Below, in pieces: positions 41,526-54,000 of a stretch of DNA of 64,000 nucleotides; the first letter of the stretch is position 1, and the number at the start of each line of letters is the position of its first letter. The DNA lies in NCBI GenBank assembly GCA_029378245.1, contig JARKIF010000026.1, positions 186,001 to 250,000 of the forward strand. Direction: 5' to 3'. The stretch is from Roridomyces roridus (lineage: Eukaryota > Basidiomycota > Agaricomycetes > Agaricales > Mycenaceae). Both the position numbers and the translations under genes were made by a program. The notes beneath the pieces were generated by a model. That model saw nothing but the letters and a program-made list of their open reading frames with translations, was not told the origin of the DNA and ran no database searches.

Positions 41526-43700
41526 ATGTCGTCGTCTCAAGAATCCGCCGCCGTCGCTGCTATCGTCGCGGAAATGAACCAATTGGGCGGACCCATGTTG
41601 ATTGGCGTACTCCTTTCTTCTATGTGCGCTCTCGAGCTTGCCCACTCACCGGCGTTTCTGAAACCCAGCAGATTTTACGGTGTAACCCTTCTGCAGACCT
41701 ACATCTACTACGACAAGTACGGAAGAGAGGACCGCCAGCCGCTCCTTTGGCTTGTAAGTTGTGTTCAGAGTACTCCGGTTGTAACTTGTGTTGATTTCTC
41801 TCTTTCAGGTCGGGTTCCTCACGTAGAAATCTCCCTTTTGTATCCTGGAGTTCGAAGCTTATGTTTGCAGGTTCATCGATCTCTTGGGCATGATCCTCAA
41901 CATCGAAGCCTTGTGGCACTTTTTCGTTGTCAATTTTGGGAATCCTTTGATTTTCTTGACCACGTCCTGGACTTGGCTGGTGAGCTTTTGCCACGGAACA
42001 TTCAAGTCAGATTTGAACTATTGATATAGGTTCCGATTGCGTTGACCGTCCTGATCGGTTCGACGGTCCAGTGTTTCTATGCTTGGCGTCTCTGGAAATG
42101 TCAGTGCCCTTTCTTTTCTGTCTAGAACGGCCAAGTTGATCCAGCTGATAGTGAGCAAACGCAATCTTATCGCGCCTGCGGTAGTCGTGAGTTCTTTCGG
42201 TTGAACATATCTCAGGGGGTCGGACTAACCCGTTCAGGTTATTTATCGCCACGATCTCATCGGTGACAGTGGCGGGTGAGTTCCCCTTGATTCGCTCGAG
42301 TTATCACTTCATCAATTTGCAGTCTACGTGGCTCTCATTCAGATTCGTGGGGATTCCGCCATCCCCAAAGTTACAGTACGTTTCCGAATGTGTCTCTGTC
42401 GTGTTGAAGGCTCATGATAAATTCCAGTGGCTCTCCACCACCTCTTTGGCATGTGCGCTCGCGGCGGATGTCATTATTGCTACGTCCATGATCTTCTACC
42501 TCTACCAGGGTTCCGAGTCTTAAAAATTTATTTTTAAGCTCGGTCTTATCGGCCCGTTTTCCGCCAAAGTGGGGTCCAATTTTTCTTCGATGACATGTTT
42601 GACTACTAATTTCCTTTTAGTAAGCTTTGAACATGGATCGGTTGGCTTCTCTCCGCCGGCCAATGGGAGCCGATGGGTTGCGATCTTCGCCGGCGGTTAA
42701 CGGCGGCGAAGCGGCAGCCCGCCAACTCCAGCCGTTGACAGCTCCGTTGACAGCGGCTGCGCGCCTCTTGCTTCAGACCACCACGCATCTGAATCCTGAT
42801 TCCCAATATCCGTTCCTGTGATTCTCCAGGGAACAAACTCGCGCTTTCTTGGCTTTCCAATTTGGAGACTGGCCGGTTTCAAATCCCCGGCCTCACTGTG
42901 TTCCTGAACTGACTCTCAACTTTCTCTGTCTTCATGTGCACTGTCACATCCTTGTCATTCAAAATTACCTTGCTGCTACAATACCTTGGGCCTTCCCTCT
43001 TGTCTCCACACCCCCAGACTGGGATTGCCATGCGCCAGCAATGGCCCATAAAAGCAGGTGCCCATAGGGGTTTCAAAAAGTATATTTTCTGCAGCTATCG
43101 TCTTCCTGTAACTCGACTCATTTATTCAAGGACGGACCATATGGTGCGCAAACTGATGGTTTATACGATCAACACTGGCGTGGTTACTACGTGAGCTCGA
43201 ATTCCCTACATGGTAGTGACCAGGAAATGAAATTTGAGCAGGCTATGCAACGCCGTAACGCTTTTCCTGGGGGTCAGATATCCCGGCACGTATCTCAACA
43301 GCGCGACGGTCTTTCTCCTCAGTAAATGCTACATGAACTCCATGCTAGCCTTGTGAGTCTCCCCTCCTGATGAATCCTGTCACTTGCTGACCAAAGTCCA
43401 GCCTCAACGCAAGGGAATCTTTCCGCTCTCATACTGGCGTTCCCCACTCGTTCAATTTGAGCCACATAAATCGCACTGGTACCACAGCCCCCGGGGACAT
43501 TGAGGTTCAGGTTCAAAACACGACTGTGTACGACAGGGATCATGATATTACTCTCAAGGTTAGTTTTTGGTTTATGGATCACGCCACGGCTCACGAGGTC
43601 TTAGGGGTCGAACTCGTTCCAGAAGGAGTGAATCATGTGTACAGGAGGCAGAGATGTCGGCTTGTAGCTTGCGGGTTATATTTATTATCTGCTCTTTAAG
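41526..43700 (+). pseudogene. DUF6534-like multi-pass membrane protein, interrupted
   Basis: Typical agaricomycete seven-helix protein. The start is MSSSQESAAVAAIVAEMNQL, then GPMLIGVLLSSM and FYGVTLLQTYIYYDKYG, then, across introns, RFIDLLGMILNIEALWHFFV with GNPLIFLTTSW, IALTVLIGSTVQCFYAWRLW and WLSTTSLACALAADVIIATS. At 42512, after YLYQGS, the sequence enters a repeat and meets a stop. The missing end resumes at about 43130: RTDHMVRKLMVYTINTG, SKCYMNSMLASLNARESFR and a polar tail. The interruption (about 42510-43125) could in principle be spliced as a large intron, but no donor fits the frame. Function of the family is unknown. Confidence 0.65.
42510..43080 (+). repeat. Insertion in the DUF6534-like gene, related to 46.95-47.68 kb
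   Basis: Begins GTTCCGAGTCTTAAAAATTT, followed by AAGCTCGGTCTTATCGGCCC and CGCCAAAGTGG. The same sequence is found inverted at 47590-47682. Its other end (GATTGCCATGC, then CAATGGCCCATAAAAGCAGG) matches, again inverted, at about 47030-47085. So both are copies of one repeat type, about 570 and 720 bp long, with different centres. Non-coding. Class unknown. Confidence 0.6.
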
Positions 43701-44239
43701 GTTGGGACTCTAGTACCTTTTCACATCTGTCGTTTGCTTTAGTTTGAATCCCCATTGTCTTTCTGGCACTCTTCTCGTTTGATGTAAAGTGCTGCCAGTG
43801 CCCATTTTCTTTCCACTCGTGATCAACCACGACTCCCGCCACTACAACAACACAGGGAACCCGGTTGATCAACCGATCGCATTTGAATGTGAACTGGTGA
43901 TGAGTAGGGGAAGAGCGGAAGCTCAGTGGTGTGACGGGCACACGACGGGCACGGGAATATCACAGGGTATTTCGAACTTGGCGGGATCGGAATCAACGGT
44001 CGGCGGAAACTGTGGGAAAAGGCCCGGGGCCTTTATGGAAAATACCAACGGAAAATGGGTGTCGTGGAGTCGTACTTGTGGACCCGGATCTTGGAGCATC
44101 CCGCACTGGGTCCGCACATCGCAACTTCGCAAGGAATCAGATTTTGGTGTGAAGCCTGGGAGTCTTTGTAGGTACTCAAAAGGCTTCGACTGAGAAGCAG
44201 ACTGACGCAGAGGTACCCCCCTTCTCGCACACGTTGGCT
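43701..44239. other. Intergenic interval before the P450
   Basis: No gene supported. It contains a short GAACCGGTTGATCAACC-like palindromic stretch near 43858 and the P450 promoter, in which I see no clear TATA box. Confidence 0.4.
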
Positions 44240-46397
44240 ATGCCTCTCACATGGCTGCAACTTGTCCTCTCAGCATCCGGAACCCTCGCGCTCGCTTACA
44301 CGTTATTGCCACGCCGCCGTGGCACTCCCCCGCCTCCACCTGGACCTAGGCGACTGCCATTCATCGGAAACCTCCTAGATGTGCCAGCGGAGAAGTGAGG
44401 CGTTAAACTACCGTCTCCGGGTCATGAGACTCACTCTGCGCTCCCAGGTCGTGGATCAAGTTTGCAGAGTGGGAAGACGTCTACGGTCTGTCTCCATTCA
44501 ACAGTTGATTTCCAGAACCCTCGTTAATGAACGTGAGTGCAGGCGACATTTGCTCCATTTCCATCTTGGGGCAACAAACTACGATCCTCAATTCCGCAAG
44601 TGCTGCCAGAGATCTGGTCAGTGTCTTTTAAAAAACAAGACGGGGCACTAACAGAAGTTGCAGTTGGATAAGAAGAGTTCGATTTATTCCGATAGGCCGT
44701 TTGTGGTATGTCCGACTCTACTTGGAGTTCAATCTCACAACATAAGCAATCAATCAACAGGTGATGGCCGGCGAACTCGGTGGCTGGAAAGACGCTCTCG
44801 GCCTCATGCCGTATGGTGATCGCTATCGCCGACTCCGACGCACCGCGCACTCGTTCTTCGGGAGCCCGAAAATCATGACCAGTTTCCACCCTCTGGAAAA
44901 GCAGGAGGTGCATAAGTTTGCCAAGAGATTGATGGAGAAGCCGACGGACTTTGCGGCGCATATCGACAAGTGAGTATTTTTATTTTATTTTTTGTTCCCT
45001 GGACGGAACATGATCCGGTTAAAGGACAGCTGGCGCCACTATCCTGCGCATATGCCACGGATATCAAGTCAAGGAAGACGGCGAAGATGATTTCCTTGCC
45101 TTGGGAAGCACGGCGATGAGGCAATTCTCACAAGCCACGTCGCCCGGAGGGTTTCTGGTCAACGCCATTCCACCTTGTATGCATATCCTCTTTCTTCCAG
45201 CGACTTGAGACCGAGCTATCCCCAACGTAGTGCGTCATCTGCCGCCGTGGGTTCCAGGAACGGCATTCCTCGCTTTGGGAAAAGTATTCAAAGAGACACT
45301 TCATCGGATGGTCGACGAGCCGCTCGAGTGGGTGAAAGAGCAAATTGTGAGTCCGTTCGTATACACATGACTCGAAGGGAATTGACTTACTTTCCGATGC
45401 AAGGCCACAGGAACCGCCCAACCTTCAATTCTCTACCATCTCCTCGAGGGAAAGAAACTCACCGAAGAAGAAGAGTTTGAGGCCAAATGGCTTGTGGGGT
45501 CTCTCTACGCCGGGGGAGCGCACACAGTTCGTAAATTTCTTGCCTCTACCCCCGGCTGAATCGAATCGCTTTCAGACCCTTGCGACCATATCCGCATTCT
45601 TCAAAGCCATGGTCCTCTACCCCGAGGTCATGGCTAAGGCGCAGAGGGAGATCGACTCGGTCGTCGGGGACGGTCGATTGCCCAAGTTGTCTGATAGAAA
45701 CGACCTGCCCTACACCTCCGCCTTGGTTTTGGAGGTCTACAGATGGCATGCAGGGGGGCCTACGGCCGTTCCTCATTGCCTTTCCGAGGACGACATTCAT
45801 AACGGATGGTTTATCCCGAAAGGAAGCATCGTAAGTCGTTCTTCTTCCCGGGTTCTCAAGTCTGAGCATCGACATGCAAGGTCATCGCCAATATCTGGTC
45901 TGTATTTGATCCCATTGTTAGTCTCTGTTTTCACATGAACCACAGGAAAATGACTCACGACCCGCGCGTCTACACGGACCCCATGGTCTTCAACCCCGGT
46001 CGATTCATCCCATGCGAAAACAAGCAGCCCGAGATGGACCCAACAGACTTGGTATTCGGATTCGGGAGGCGCATATGTCCCGGTAAGAATTCAACCTGGC
46101 ACGAAAAATACTCCTGTTCCCTGACGGATGTCGTGCCCAGGTCGAGTTCTCGCGGAAACGAGTGTCTGGCTCATCGTCGCCACGACTCTCGCTGTATTCA
46201 ATATCTCGTGCGACCCAGACGGCGGAGAGATCGACTTGGATCAGACGCCTGGAATCGTCAGGTGCGTTATTGGCCCGCGGGAGAGGCAAACAGGAAAACT
46301 CACCATGCAACTTAGTCTGCCGTCGCCATTCGAGTGTTTGATCGAGCCGAGGTCGGCGAGGGCGGTGGAGTTGATTCAGGCGGACGTACAGCTATGA
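44240..46397 (+). CDS. Cytochrome P450 monooxygenase
   Basis: Starts [20 protein letters not shown], a signal anchor that would hold it in the ER membrane, followed by the proline hinge [18 protein letters not shown]. Intron removal gives [13 protein letters not shown], then [17 protein letters not shown] (C-helix W/R region). The I-helix oxygen-binding motif is AGGAHT, the K-helix E-x-x-R is EVYR in [12 protein letters not shown], and the haem loop is [10 protein letters not shown] with the axial Cys. It ends [11 protein letters not shown]. About ten exons and 510 residues, normal for fungal P450s; sequence flavour fits the OxyK/CYP5144-like mushroom families. It needs NADPH-P450 reductase. 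Substrate unknown; no biosynthetic core gene is adjacent. Confidence 0.9.
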
Positions 46398-46584
46398 ATT
46401 GTCTGCAGCCGAAGCTTCAGATGTGTTTGCATGCCCTTCAGTTTCACCGACAGTTTAGCGAGCGCAGCGGACAAGGTTATTCGTCGCACATACACCCATA
46501 GTCTGAATCGCAGCAAACGTGTTTTTCCTGAATCCTGGTCCTCCATCGCGCATTCTGGCACATTGATCCTCAGAGTTCCGTCGA

Positions 46585-46945
46585 AACCCGAAAGTTTGAA
46601 ATCGCAGCAGGGCGGGGGCGAATCAGCAGTAGGGCTGCTGTGCTGTCATATCCGTCTGCAAGTGCAGGTCGGTGACGTGTAACCTATCATGTTCCTTGCA
46701 CAAGGGTCGAGGCGCGAGGCGCGTCGTGTTTCCTCCAAGAAAAGCCATCGGGACGTGGGATATACCAGAGGATGGCTCGACTGTCGGACTATGTGAAACG
46801 GCGCGCGTCGATGCTCTTTCCGGGCGCGTGGGAGCGAGCCACGGGAGGTGGAAACGTGGGATTGAGCTAGGAGCGCATCATCCAAGGCGGCCCGGGGATG
46901 GGGAGAAGCTGATGGGACATCGTGGGAACGGTGATGGCAAAGTCG
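46585..46945 (+). repeat. Dispersed repeat, copy B
   Basis: Same family and orientation as 38590-38990. It has an extra roughly 25 bp (around GTTTCCTCCAAGAAAAGCC) relative to copy A. Non-coding. Confidence 0.6.
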
Positions 46946-46954
46946 GCCTCTCTT

Positions 46955-47682
46955 TTGCTCCCATCCTCAAAAAAACTGCTTTGGCCTTTCGTCCGCCCTC
47001 CGTTCGAACACGCATGCTTGCCCGCAAAGCTGCATGCCTCTACCTGCTTTTGAGGGCCATTGTGGGTGCATGGCAATCCGAGTCTGTAGGTTGAGCCTGG
47101 CAGTATTTTCTGGGCACGCGACGAGAGAAGATGGGGACAAGTGACTATATTTACAGTCCGTCGTCCAAAGAGCTGTAGTAAGTAAGTGAGCTGAAAACCA
47201 AGAAATTCGGTGAGACACCAGGGAGAGAGCTGCAAGAGACACGCGCCAGGCCTACATATGTGAGACGAAGGAGTTGGAAATTAAAGGAATGGGCTGTTGA
47301 AACAGACATTGTCCCGTAGGTCCAGTCGATGCGTGGCGGTGGGAAGCTGGTAGAAAACAAGAGCCGTGCCTGTCAACGGAACCGAAAACGGAACTGTCTT
47401 CGGCTGTCAAACAGACCCCCGGTCCCGTTCCGCGTCCGACTCGCCGTCGGCAGAGATGTTAATGACACGGAGGCCGGCAGAAGTGAGCACGCGTAATAGT
47501 AATTGACTAAGAGTGACCAAATGGAGCCAGAACACCCCAAAAATTACCTTATAAGTAAGTTGTAAGAGCCAAACAACCAGGGCTCAAAGATGTCATCGGT
47601 AAAAATTGGACCCCCACTTTGGCGGGAAACGGGCCGATAAGACCGAGCTTAAAAATAAATTTTTAAGACTCGGAACTGATCC
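46955..47682 (-). repeat. Repeat related to the DUF6534 gene insertion
   Basis: Read on the minus strand it starts GTTCCGAGTCTTAAAAATTT at 47682 and ends near the CAATGGCCCTCAAAAGCAGG block at about 47030-47085, matching the ends of the 42510-43080 copy but with a different middle. Confidence 0.6.
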
Positions 47683-48154
47683 AAATTGTCCTGATCCTCA
47701 GGACGGCCACCGTATGAGTCTCGAGACATGTACAAGTCCGACTGTATCAGAATCATCCTCATGGAGCCTGCGGAGCTCATACACGATGAGGGACCCCGAA
47801 CGCATCGGGTCCCTGTCCCTTGACCCTAAACCGATCGCACTCCCCAGGTCCACAGGTCAACGAGAAGTTTCACTTTCGACGCTTGCCCGACCCCGCCGAT
47901 GGAGTGCGCTTCACCGTGGTCGTGTCACTCTCCGCTCATTCAGCCCACTACGCCGCGGCCTGCTACTGTCTATCCATCCACTACCTCCAAAGGTCTCCAT
48001 ATTCTAAATCCACCAGTCGATCGGAGTGGAGACTTTTTTTTGGCGCACCCCTAGATCGGTGGTTCTTACATTCTGTGCTCCTCAAAGCCAGCCAAGGTAC
48101 TAAAGGCTAGCCTCTCTCTCGAGGGGCGTCTTTTTCTTTCGCCTTCCCCTGGTC

Positions 48155-50594
48155 ATGGACGTCGTGTCTCGATTCGTGGAAGACGTCGAACCGCGACCCC
48201 AAAGCAGTAGTACTGGCTCATACGCCCCCGATTCTGATTGCGCGGCGGGTCACTTACGAAATGTCAAACCCGTTCCCCTGACTCCGCTCCCTCGAGCCCG
48301 GCGAGGAACTCTTCGTCCAAAGAATCGTCCCAGAATCGCGCCGCCCCCAGTGGAATCGCATCCTCCACCTGACGCGGACGAGGATGGCCCGACTCCGAGT
48401 CCAAGTCCGACGTCGCCCAACTTGGATATGTTTCTCGCTGCCAACAACAATGTCTCCATTCCCACAATCACCACCGTCCCCCCGTCCCCGCCCTCCATTG
48501 TGTCCATCTCCATATCGAATACGGCGGAATCGGCCGTCCCGAGTGTGCCCCAGGAACCCTCGCAGAAGAATCCCAAGACTGCAGTAATGCGTCCGTGGTA
48601 CACTCGATTCGGACGCACAAAATTCACCCCCACCCACCGGAGCGACATCGTCGACGTCGGTGCCGATGCTCCGGCAATCGTACTTCCCTACCCTCCTACC
48701 AGCGACGAAAAGTACCTGTACGCACAGACGCGCCGCGTCCCGCTCTACATCTTTGGCACGTTTTCGTTCTTGTCAATTTCAGTTGGGATGTGGCTGTTTG
48801 CGCTGGCTACCCCTGGGTTTAGTTGGTGCGTTCAAGTCGATTTCTTCCTTCGTTTGCGGTGAGCTGAGGACCGGGTATCATAGGTTCATCGTGTTTGGGT
48901 TCTTCATTCAGCTGCATATGATTACTGCGTACGCTGTTGGGTGGGTCGTCTTCCTGATCATACGTCCTGGACTCACGATTTTCAGATACACCGGCAAAGA
49001 CTACGACCTCGAGAAACACAAAGAAATCGTCGAAAAATACGCTACTACGCCAGGAGACGACCCATCCGTGTACGTTCTCACACCGCCCACATGCACATCC
49101 CCTGACTTCCCCCAGCGACATCCTCCTCCCATGCTGCGGCGAGCCCCTCGAACTCCTCGAGAACACCTACAAATATGTCTCCCAGCTCACATACACAAAC
49201 CACACCGTCCACGTGCTGGACGACGGCGGGCTCGACAGCGTCAAAGCCCTCGCTGCAGCCTACGGGTTCAACTACATCCGGCGTCCAAACCGCGGGCATC
49301 TAAAGAAAGCGGGCAACCTCCGACATGCGTTTGGCGTCACGTCGGGCGAGTTTTTCGTCCTTTTTGATGCGGATTTTTGTCCAAGGCCGGAATTCGTGGG
49401 GGAGTTGATTCCGTTTGCGAGGTGTGAGGAGGGGAGGGATGTTGCTATTGTGCAGAGTCCGCAGTTTTTTAGGCCGTGTGGGGAGCAGACGTGGGTGGAG
49501 CAGGGGGCGAGTGCGACGCAGGAGTTGTTTTATAGGGTTGTGCAGGTCAATCGGGATCGATGGGGTGCGCGTGAGTGGCTTTTTCTTGATTCGGATTAAA
49601 CAAGTCTGATTTCAGAGACTCTAGCGATTTGTGTGGGGAGCAACGCACTGTATCGTCGCGCGGCGTTGGAGGCGGTGGGTGGGACTGCCGAGATTACCTA
49701 CTCGGAGGACGTGCATACAGGATTCTATGCGATGGATCGCGGGTGGCGCGTTAAATACGTGCCTCTCGCTCTCGCGTGTGGTAACTCTCCGGATACACCC
49801 AGAGCGTTCTTCTCGCAGCAGGTTCGTACTCTCCTCCTTTTCCTGCTCAGACTCCTTGGCTGACGGTGCAGCAGATGCGCTGGTGTGCCGGATCCACGAC
49901 CCTCCTCACCAACAGCGAATTCTGGACCTCCAAATTGACCTTGGTCCAAAAAATCTGCTTCCTCACGGGGATGATGTACTATTCCACTGCGGCCCTCTCC
50001 ATCTTCATTACGCCGCTACCCGCCTTAATTATGCTCATCTTCAGACCGGGGCATATCATTTACTACAATTTCTTCTTCGTCTTGCCTTCCGTGTTGAATG
50101 GGATGATCGTGTTTAGGCTGTGGAGCCGACAGGTGCGTTTTTCCTGCTCTGCGTCTTTTGCAGAGGATTGAAGCTGGTTGATTCAGCGCTACAGCTTCAA
50201 CTGCCTATTCGTGCACGTCATCCAACAATACGCCTACCTCATGGCGATCAAGGACAAGATCTTTGGCACTACAGCGCCATGGGTGCCCTCCGGGAGTCAT
50301 AAATCTACCTCCCCTTCAAGTTCCAGTGAAAAGAAATTCGAACCCGCACCCGACACAGCTAGCACAGCCAGCTCGAACTCGTCTGAATCCACTAAACGCA
50401 AGAACACGCACACCAAGTACCGGAACATGCGCATTCTGTGTGCGTTCTGGACGTACGGCACGATAGGCGCTGTCATCGCGTTGTCGGCCGTGCGCATCGT
50501 GCAGGGCCATCGGTGGTGGAATTATGTGCCGATGTTGGTGTTGGATGCGTATACGTTGTTTTTGACTTTTGGGTTTATTTGGAGAACGAGATAG
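48155..50594 (+). CDS. Family 2 glycosyltransferase, cellulose-synthase-like
   Basis: Processive membrane GT2. A 200-residue Pro/Ser-rich cytoplasmic start (MDVVSRFVEDVEP) precedes two membrane helices (YIFGTFSFLSISVGMWLFAL, then, across an intron, FIVFGFFIQLHMITAYAVG). The catalytic domain has the full GT2 set: HVLDDGG (first Asp pair), FVLFDADFCP (D-x-D), ITYSEDVHTG (catalytic base) and QQMRWCAGS (the Q-x-x-R-W motif, split by an intron). Several helices follow (FLTGMMYYSTAALSIFITPL, then MLVLDAYTLFLTFGF). The sequence favours a beta-glucan or cellulose-like synthase over chitin synthase, which would have E-D-R at the third site. About eight exons. It acts at the plasma membrane on UDP-sugar. 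It appears intact. Confidence 0.88.
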
Positions 50595-51021
50595 GCCCCG
50601 GGTTGGTTTCTGTATTATTACTATTATCGTCGTGTATTGTGTATTCTTAATCTTATCTCGTGTATTTTGTAGAATTTTGCAAACAGTAGCAGTGCCGAAG
50701 CGCCTGCCCAAGGATTTTGACAGCCGACGCATTATCGGATCACCTGATTCGTATCTTTCTCTCTCTCTTCCCGCCACCAACCACTGGCAACCAGCGTTAC
50801 TTGTTGGCCACTTACTGGTCCCTTGCAGCCCACCTGAGCTCTCATCTGCCGTTGTCTGGGTCCGATGACCTCCATTCTGCAAGGACGAACCCTCCACTTC
50901 GCTTCCCACCGCCCCTTCTCTCGAAGCTCCCGGCCCGCGCCTACTCGGTCCCGCTGACCAGTGACGACATATAAATATTCGTCAACTCGAAATCCTCCCT
51001 TCCCTCGCAGCCCCAGTCGCA
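50595..51021. other. Intergenic interval with GH35 promoter
   Basis: Includes a dispersed-repeat segment (about 50692-50790, like 40900-41000) and the GH35 TATA box. Confidence 0.45.
50970..50977 (+). promoter_or_regulatory. TATA box of the GH35 gene
   Basis: TATAAATA lies 44 bp before the start codon of the beta-galactosidase gene. Confidence 0.6.
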
Positions 51022-54000
51022 ATGCGTCTCCTCCTGTATCTAACGTTGGGAGTGTCCCTCCTGGCACAACAGGTCCTCTCCATCTCTACCGCGCAATCTC
51101 TCAAGCCTCGGCAGCAAAACTCTGGAACGACGGAGGTCCAGTGGGATAGCGATTCGTTCATCATTCAGGGACAGAGGCTTTACGGATGGAGTGCCGAGTT
51201 TCATTTTTGGAGGTTACCTGTGCGTCGTCCCTGTTCGTTAAAGCAGTTTGGGAACATGACAACACTTCTTTCCAGGCACCCGACCTTTGGCGCGACATCC
51301 TCCAGAAATTGAAAGCGGCGGGTTTCAACGGGGTATCCTGCTACGTGCACTGGGGCGCTACGAACCCCAGCGAAGGGCGCGTCGAATGGGATGGGTATCG
51401 CGACTTTGAGCTCTGGATCCAGATGGCACATGAAGTCGGGCTTTGGGTCGTCGCAAGACATGGACCGTATATCAACGGTGCATTCTCCCCTCCCCTCCTC
51501 ATCCAAGCCCAGCGGCTGAATAAGTGTGTAAAGGCGAGACGTCAGCAGGCGGGATCCCAGGTCGTGTCACGAACATAGCGGGTTTCCTGCGCTCAAACGA
51601 CTCGGATTACTACGAATCCTACCAGGACTATTATCGTAGTGCGACTGATATCATACGGCGGTATCAAGTCACCGAGGGAGGGCCGATCGTTCTCGTCCAG
51701 GTCGACAACGAGTACACCAACAATACCAACTTTGCTACGCCCAACCCGGTGACGAAGAATCAGTACATGCAGGCGCTGGAGGATATTTTGAGGGAGATGG
51801 GGATCGTCTTGCCGCTAAGTGAGGCTTCTTTCTTTTGTTGATAATGTAGAAAGCCTAATTTGATGTGCAGCCAGCAACGACTCGTACCAGGGCCAAAACT
51901 TTGCTCCGGGGAGAGGCAACCTGACTATTGGGGATGTGGACGTCTACGGGTTGGACTCGTATCCACAGGCAACTGTTCATCTCATTTTCATTACGCCTAC
52001 TTACCGTCTGCCCAGGGCTCCTGCGCGACTCCGGACCTCTGGAGCACATTCCCCATCGACAACTGGAATTACCACCTCGCTACGAATCCGACTCAGCCGT
52101 TGTTGTATCCCGAGTTTCAGGGAGGGAGTTTTGTGCGTGTTTTAACCTCACTCTTCGATTTCACCCTGTTGTTGATTCACTGATGTATTGTTGAAATAGC
52201 TTGGATGGGGTCCTAACTCGCCGCAATACACGGAATGCAATGTTCTCACAGGATCCAATTTTGAACAAGTGTACTACCTCAATCAGTTTGCTACGGGGGT
52301 CAAGTGGAATAACATCTATGTGCGTTCGCAGTAGACTTAGTGTGTCCTTGTCTGGCTAAATTGGGAGTAGATGACGTTCGGAGGGACGAGTTGGGGTTTC
52401 GTACGTCTCGTCCCTCTTGCGCTGTACATGTGAGATACTGATATTAAACAGTTCCCCTTCCCGGGCGTGTACACATCATGTAAGAAAGAGCCCTCTCTCC
52501 GCCTCTGTAGTATCTGGGTCCTGACGAGAACCAGACGACTACGGCGCAGCCATCGCCGAAGACCGCTCCCTCACAGGAAAATGGAACGAGCTCAAGAATA
52601 TCGGGACGTTTATACAAAGCGTGCAGCAGGATTTGTCGAGGAGCACCATCATAGGCAACAACTCGGTGGCGTACACCGACAACCCGAACGTGTTTGTGAC
52701 CGAGCTGAGGAACTTGTTCGAGCCGGTGGGCAGAAGGCCGGCGATTTATGTTGTCAGGCAGACTGAGACGAGTTCCAAGTGCGCTTTTTCTTTTGTGAAC
52801 GACTGACTGACTGCTCATCGACAACCAACTCTCAGTACGACAGTCCAAGCCAAGCTCCGCATCTCCACCTCGGCGGGCAACTTTACCGTCCCGCAAACGG
52901 CCAACATGAACATCGAATTGGTGGGCCGACAGTCGAGGGCGGTGATCACAGACCACAGTGTCGGAGAGGACAGCAGTGTCTTGTACAGCACCGCGAGCCT
53001 TTTCTACTCGGGTTCCATCGGCGGACGGGACGTTCTCGTATTACACGGACCATCGGGACAGTCTTTCGAGGCTGTGGTGAACTTGCGCGGGTTTGATGCT
53101 TCTTCGTCTTTCACTGGGGAGAAGAGCAGTGTATCCACACAACCGTCATTCAAAGCCCCACCCGGCTTCACCCCACTCACATTCTCACCTTCCGAGGGGC
53201 AGATGGCGATATCCATCTCGGATACGAGCATCCTCATCATCGGGGATACGGACTCGATGACGCCCGTGTTCGCGCCTATCATCCCGGGGGCGGACGATAA
53301 AGCGTACTGGCTGACGTCCACGAATCAGACGGTGCTCGTACATGGGCCTGCTCTTGTTCGGAATGCCACGATTTCAGGGGAGACGATCGAGCTGTGGGGC
53401 GATACCAACCCGAGTTCGAGTTCAGCTACGCAGGTGACGGTGTACGCTCCCGAGGACGTAACCTCCGTCTCGTGGAACGGCAAGTTCCTATCCAACACAA
53501 GTGTCCAGCGCCTCGCGGCTGGGATCCTGCAGTTTTCGGTCGGAGGCGGAGTGGCACCGAAGATCACTGTGCCGGATTTGAGCGCGGCAAAGTGGAAGAT
53601 CTCGGATTCATTGCCCGAGATTGGGAGTGGGTATGATGATTCGAAGTGGGTTGTTGCGGATCGGGTGAATTCGACGAATCCGTTTTTCAAGTACTATGGA
53701 GAAGTGAGTTGCCTTCGTCCTTTGGGCGTGTTTGATGCTGATTTCCTTCGAGAATTATTTGTATGCATGCGAATATGGGTTGTGAGTTCCCTCCTTCCCT
53801 ACGTGACTGAAACTTTAGCTAAAGCTGCTTCAAGCTGCGAAGGTCCAGTCCTCTGGCGCGGGCATTTTAACAGCACGGGGCACGAAACCGCCGTCAACCT
53901 CAGTATCACTGGCGGTCGAGGCTTTGCCGGGAGTGTATGGCTCAACGACGTCTTCCTCGGTGCGACCTATGGGAACTCGAGTAATAATAATGGGAATGTG

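Larger units (their letters stand above)
46398..48154. other. Repeat-rich intergenic interval
   Basis: Contains dispersed-repeat copy B (46585-46945) and the second copy of the GTTCCGAGTCTTAAAAATTT repeat (about 46955-47682). The remainder precedes the GT2 gene and shows no other feature. Confidence 0.45.

Noticed and set aside
42510..47682. A single 5.2 kb inverted-repeat transposon carrying the P450
   Set aside because: The inverted ends look like a giant element, but the similarity continues inward to a second shared block in each copy, so these are two separate copies of a 0.6-0.7 kb repeat; no target duplication surrounds the whole.
48250..48648. Gly-rich minus-strand frame of 132 codons
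   Set aside because: Antisense of the Pro/Ser-rich N-terminus of the GT2 synthase.
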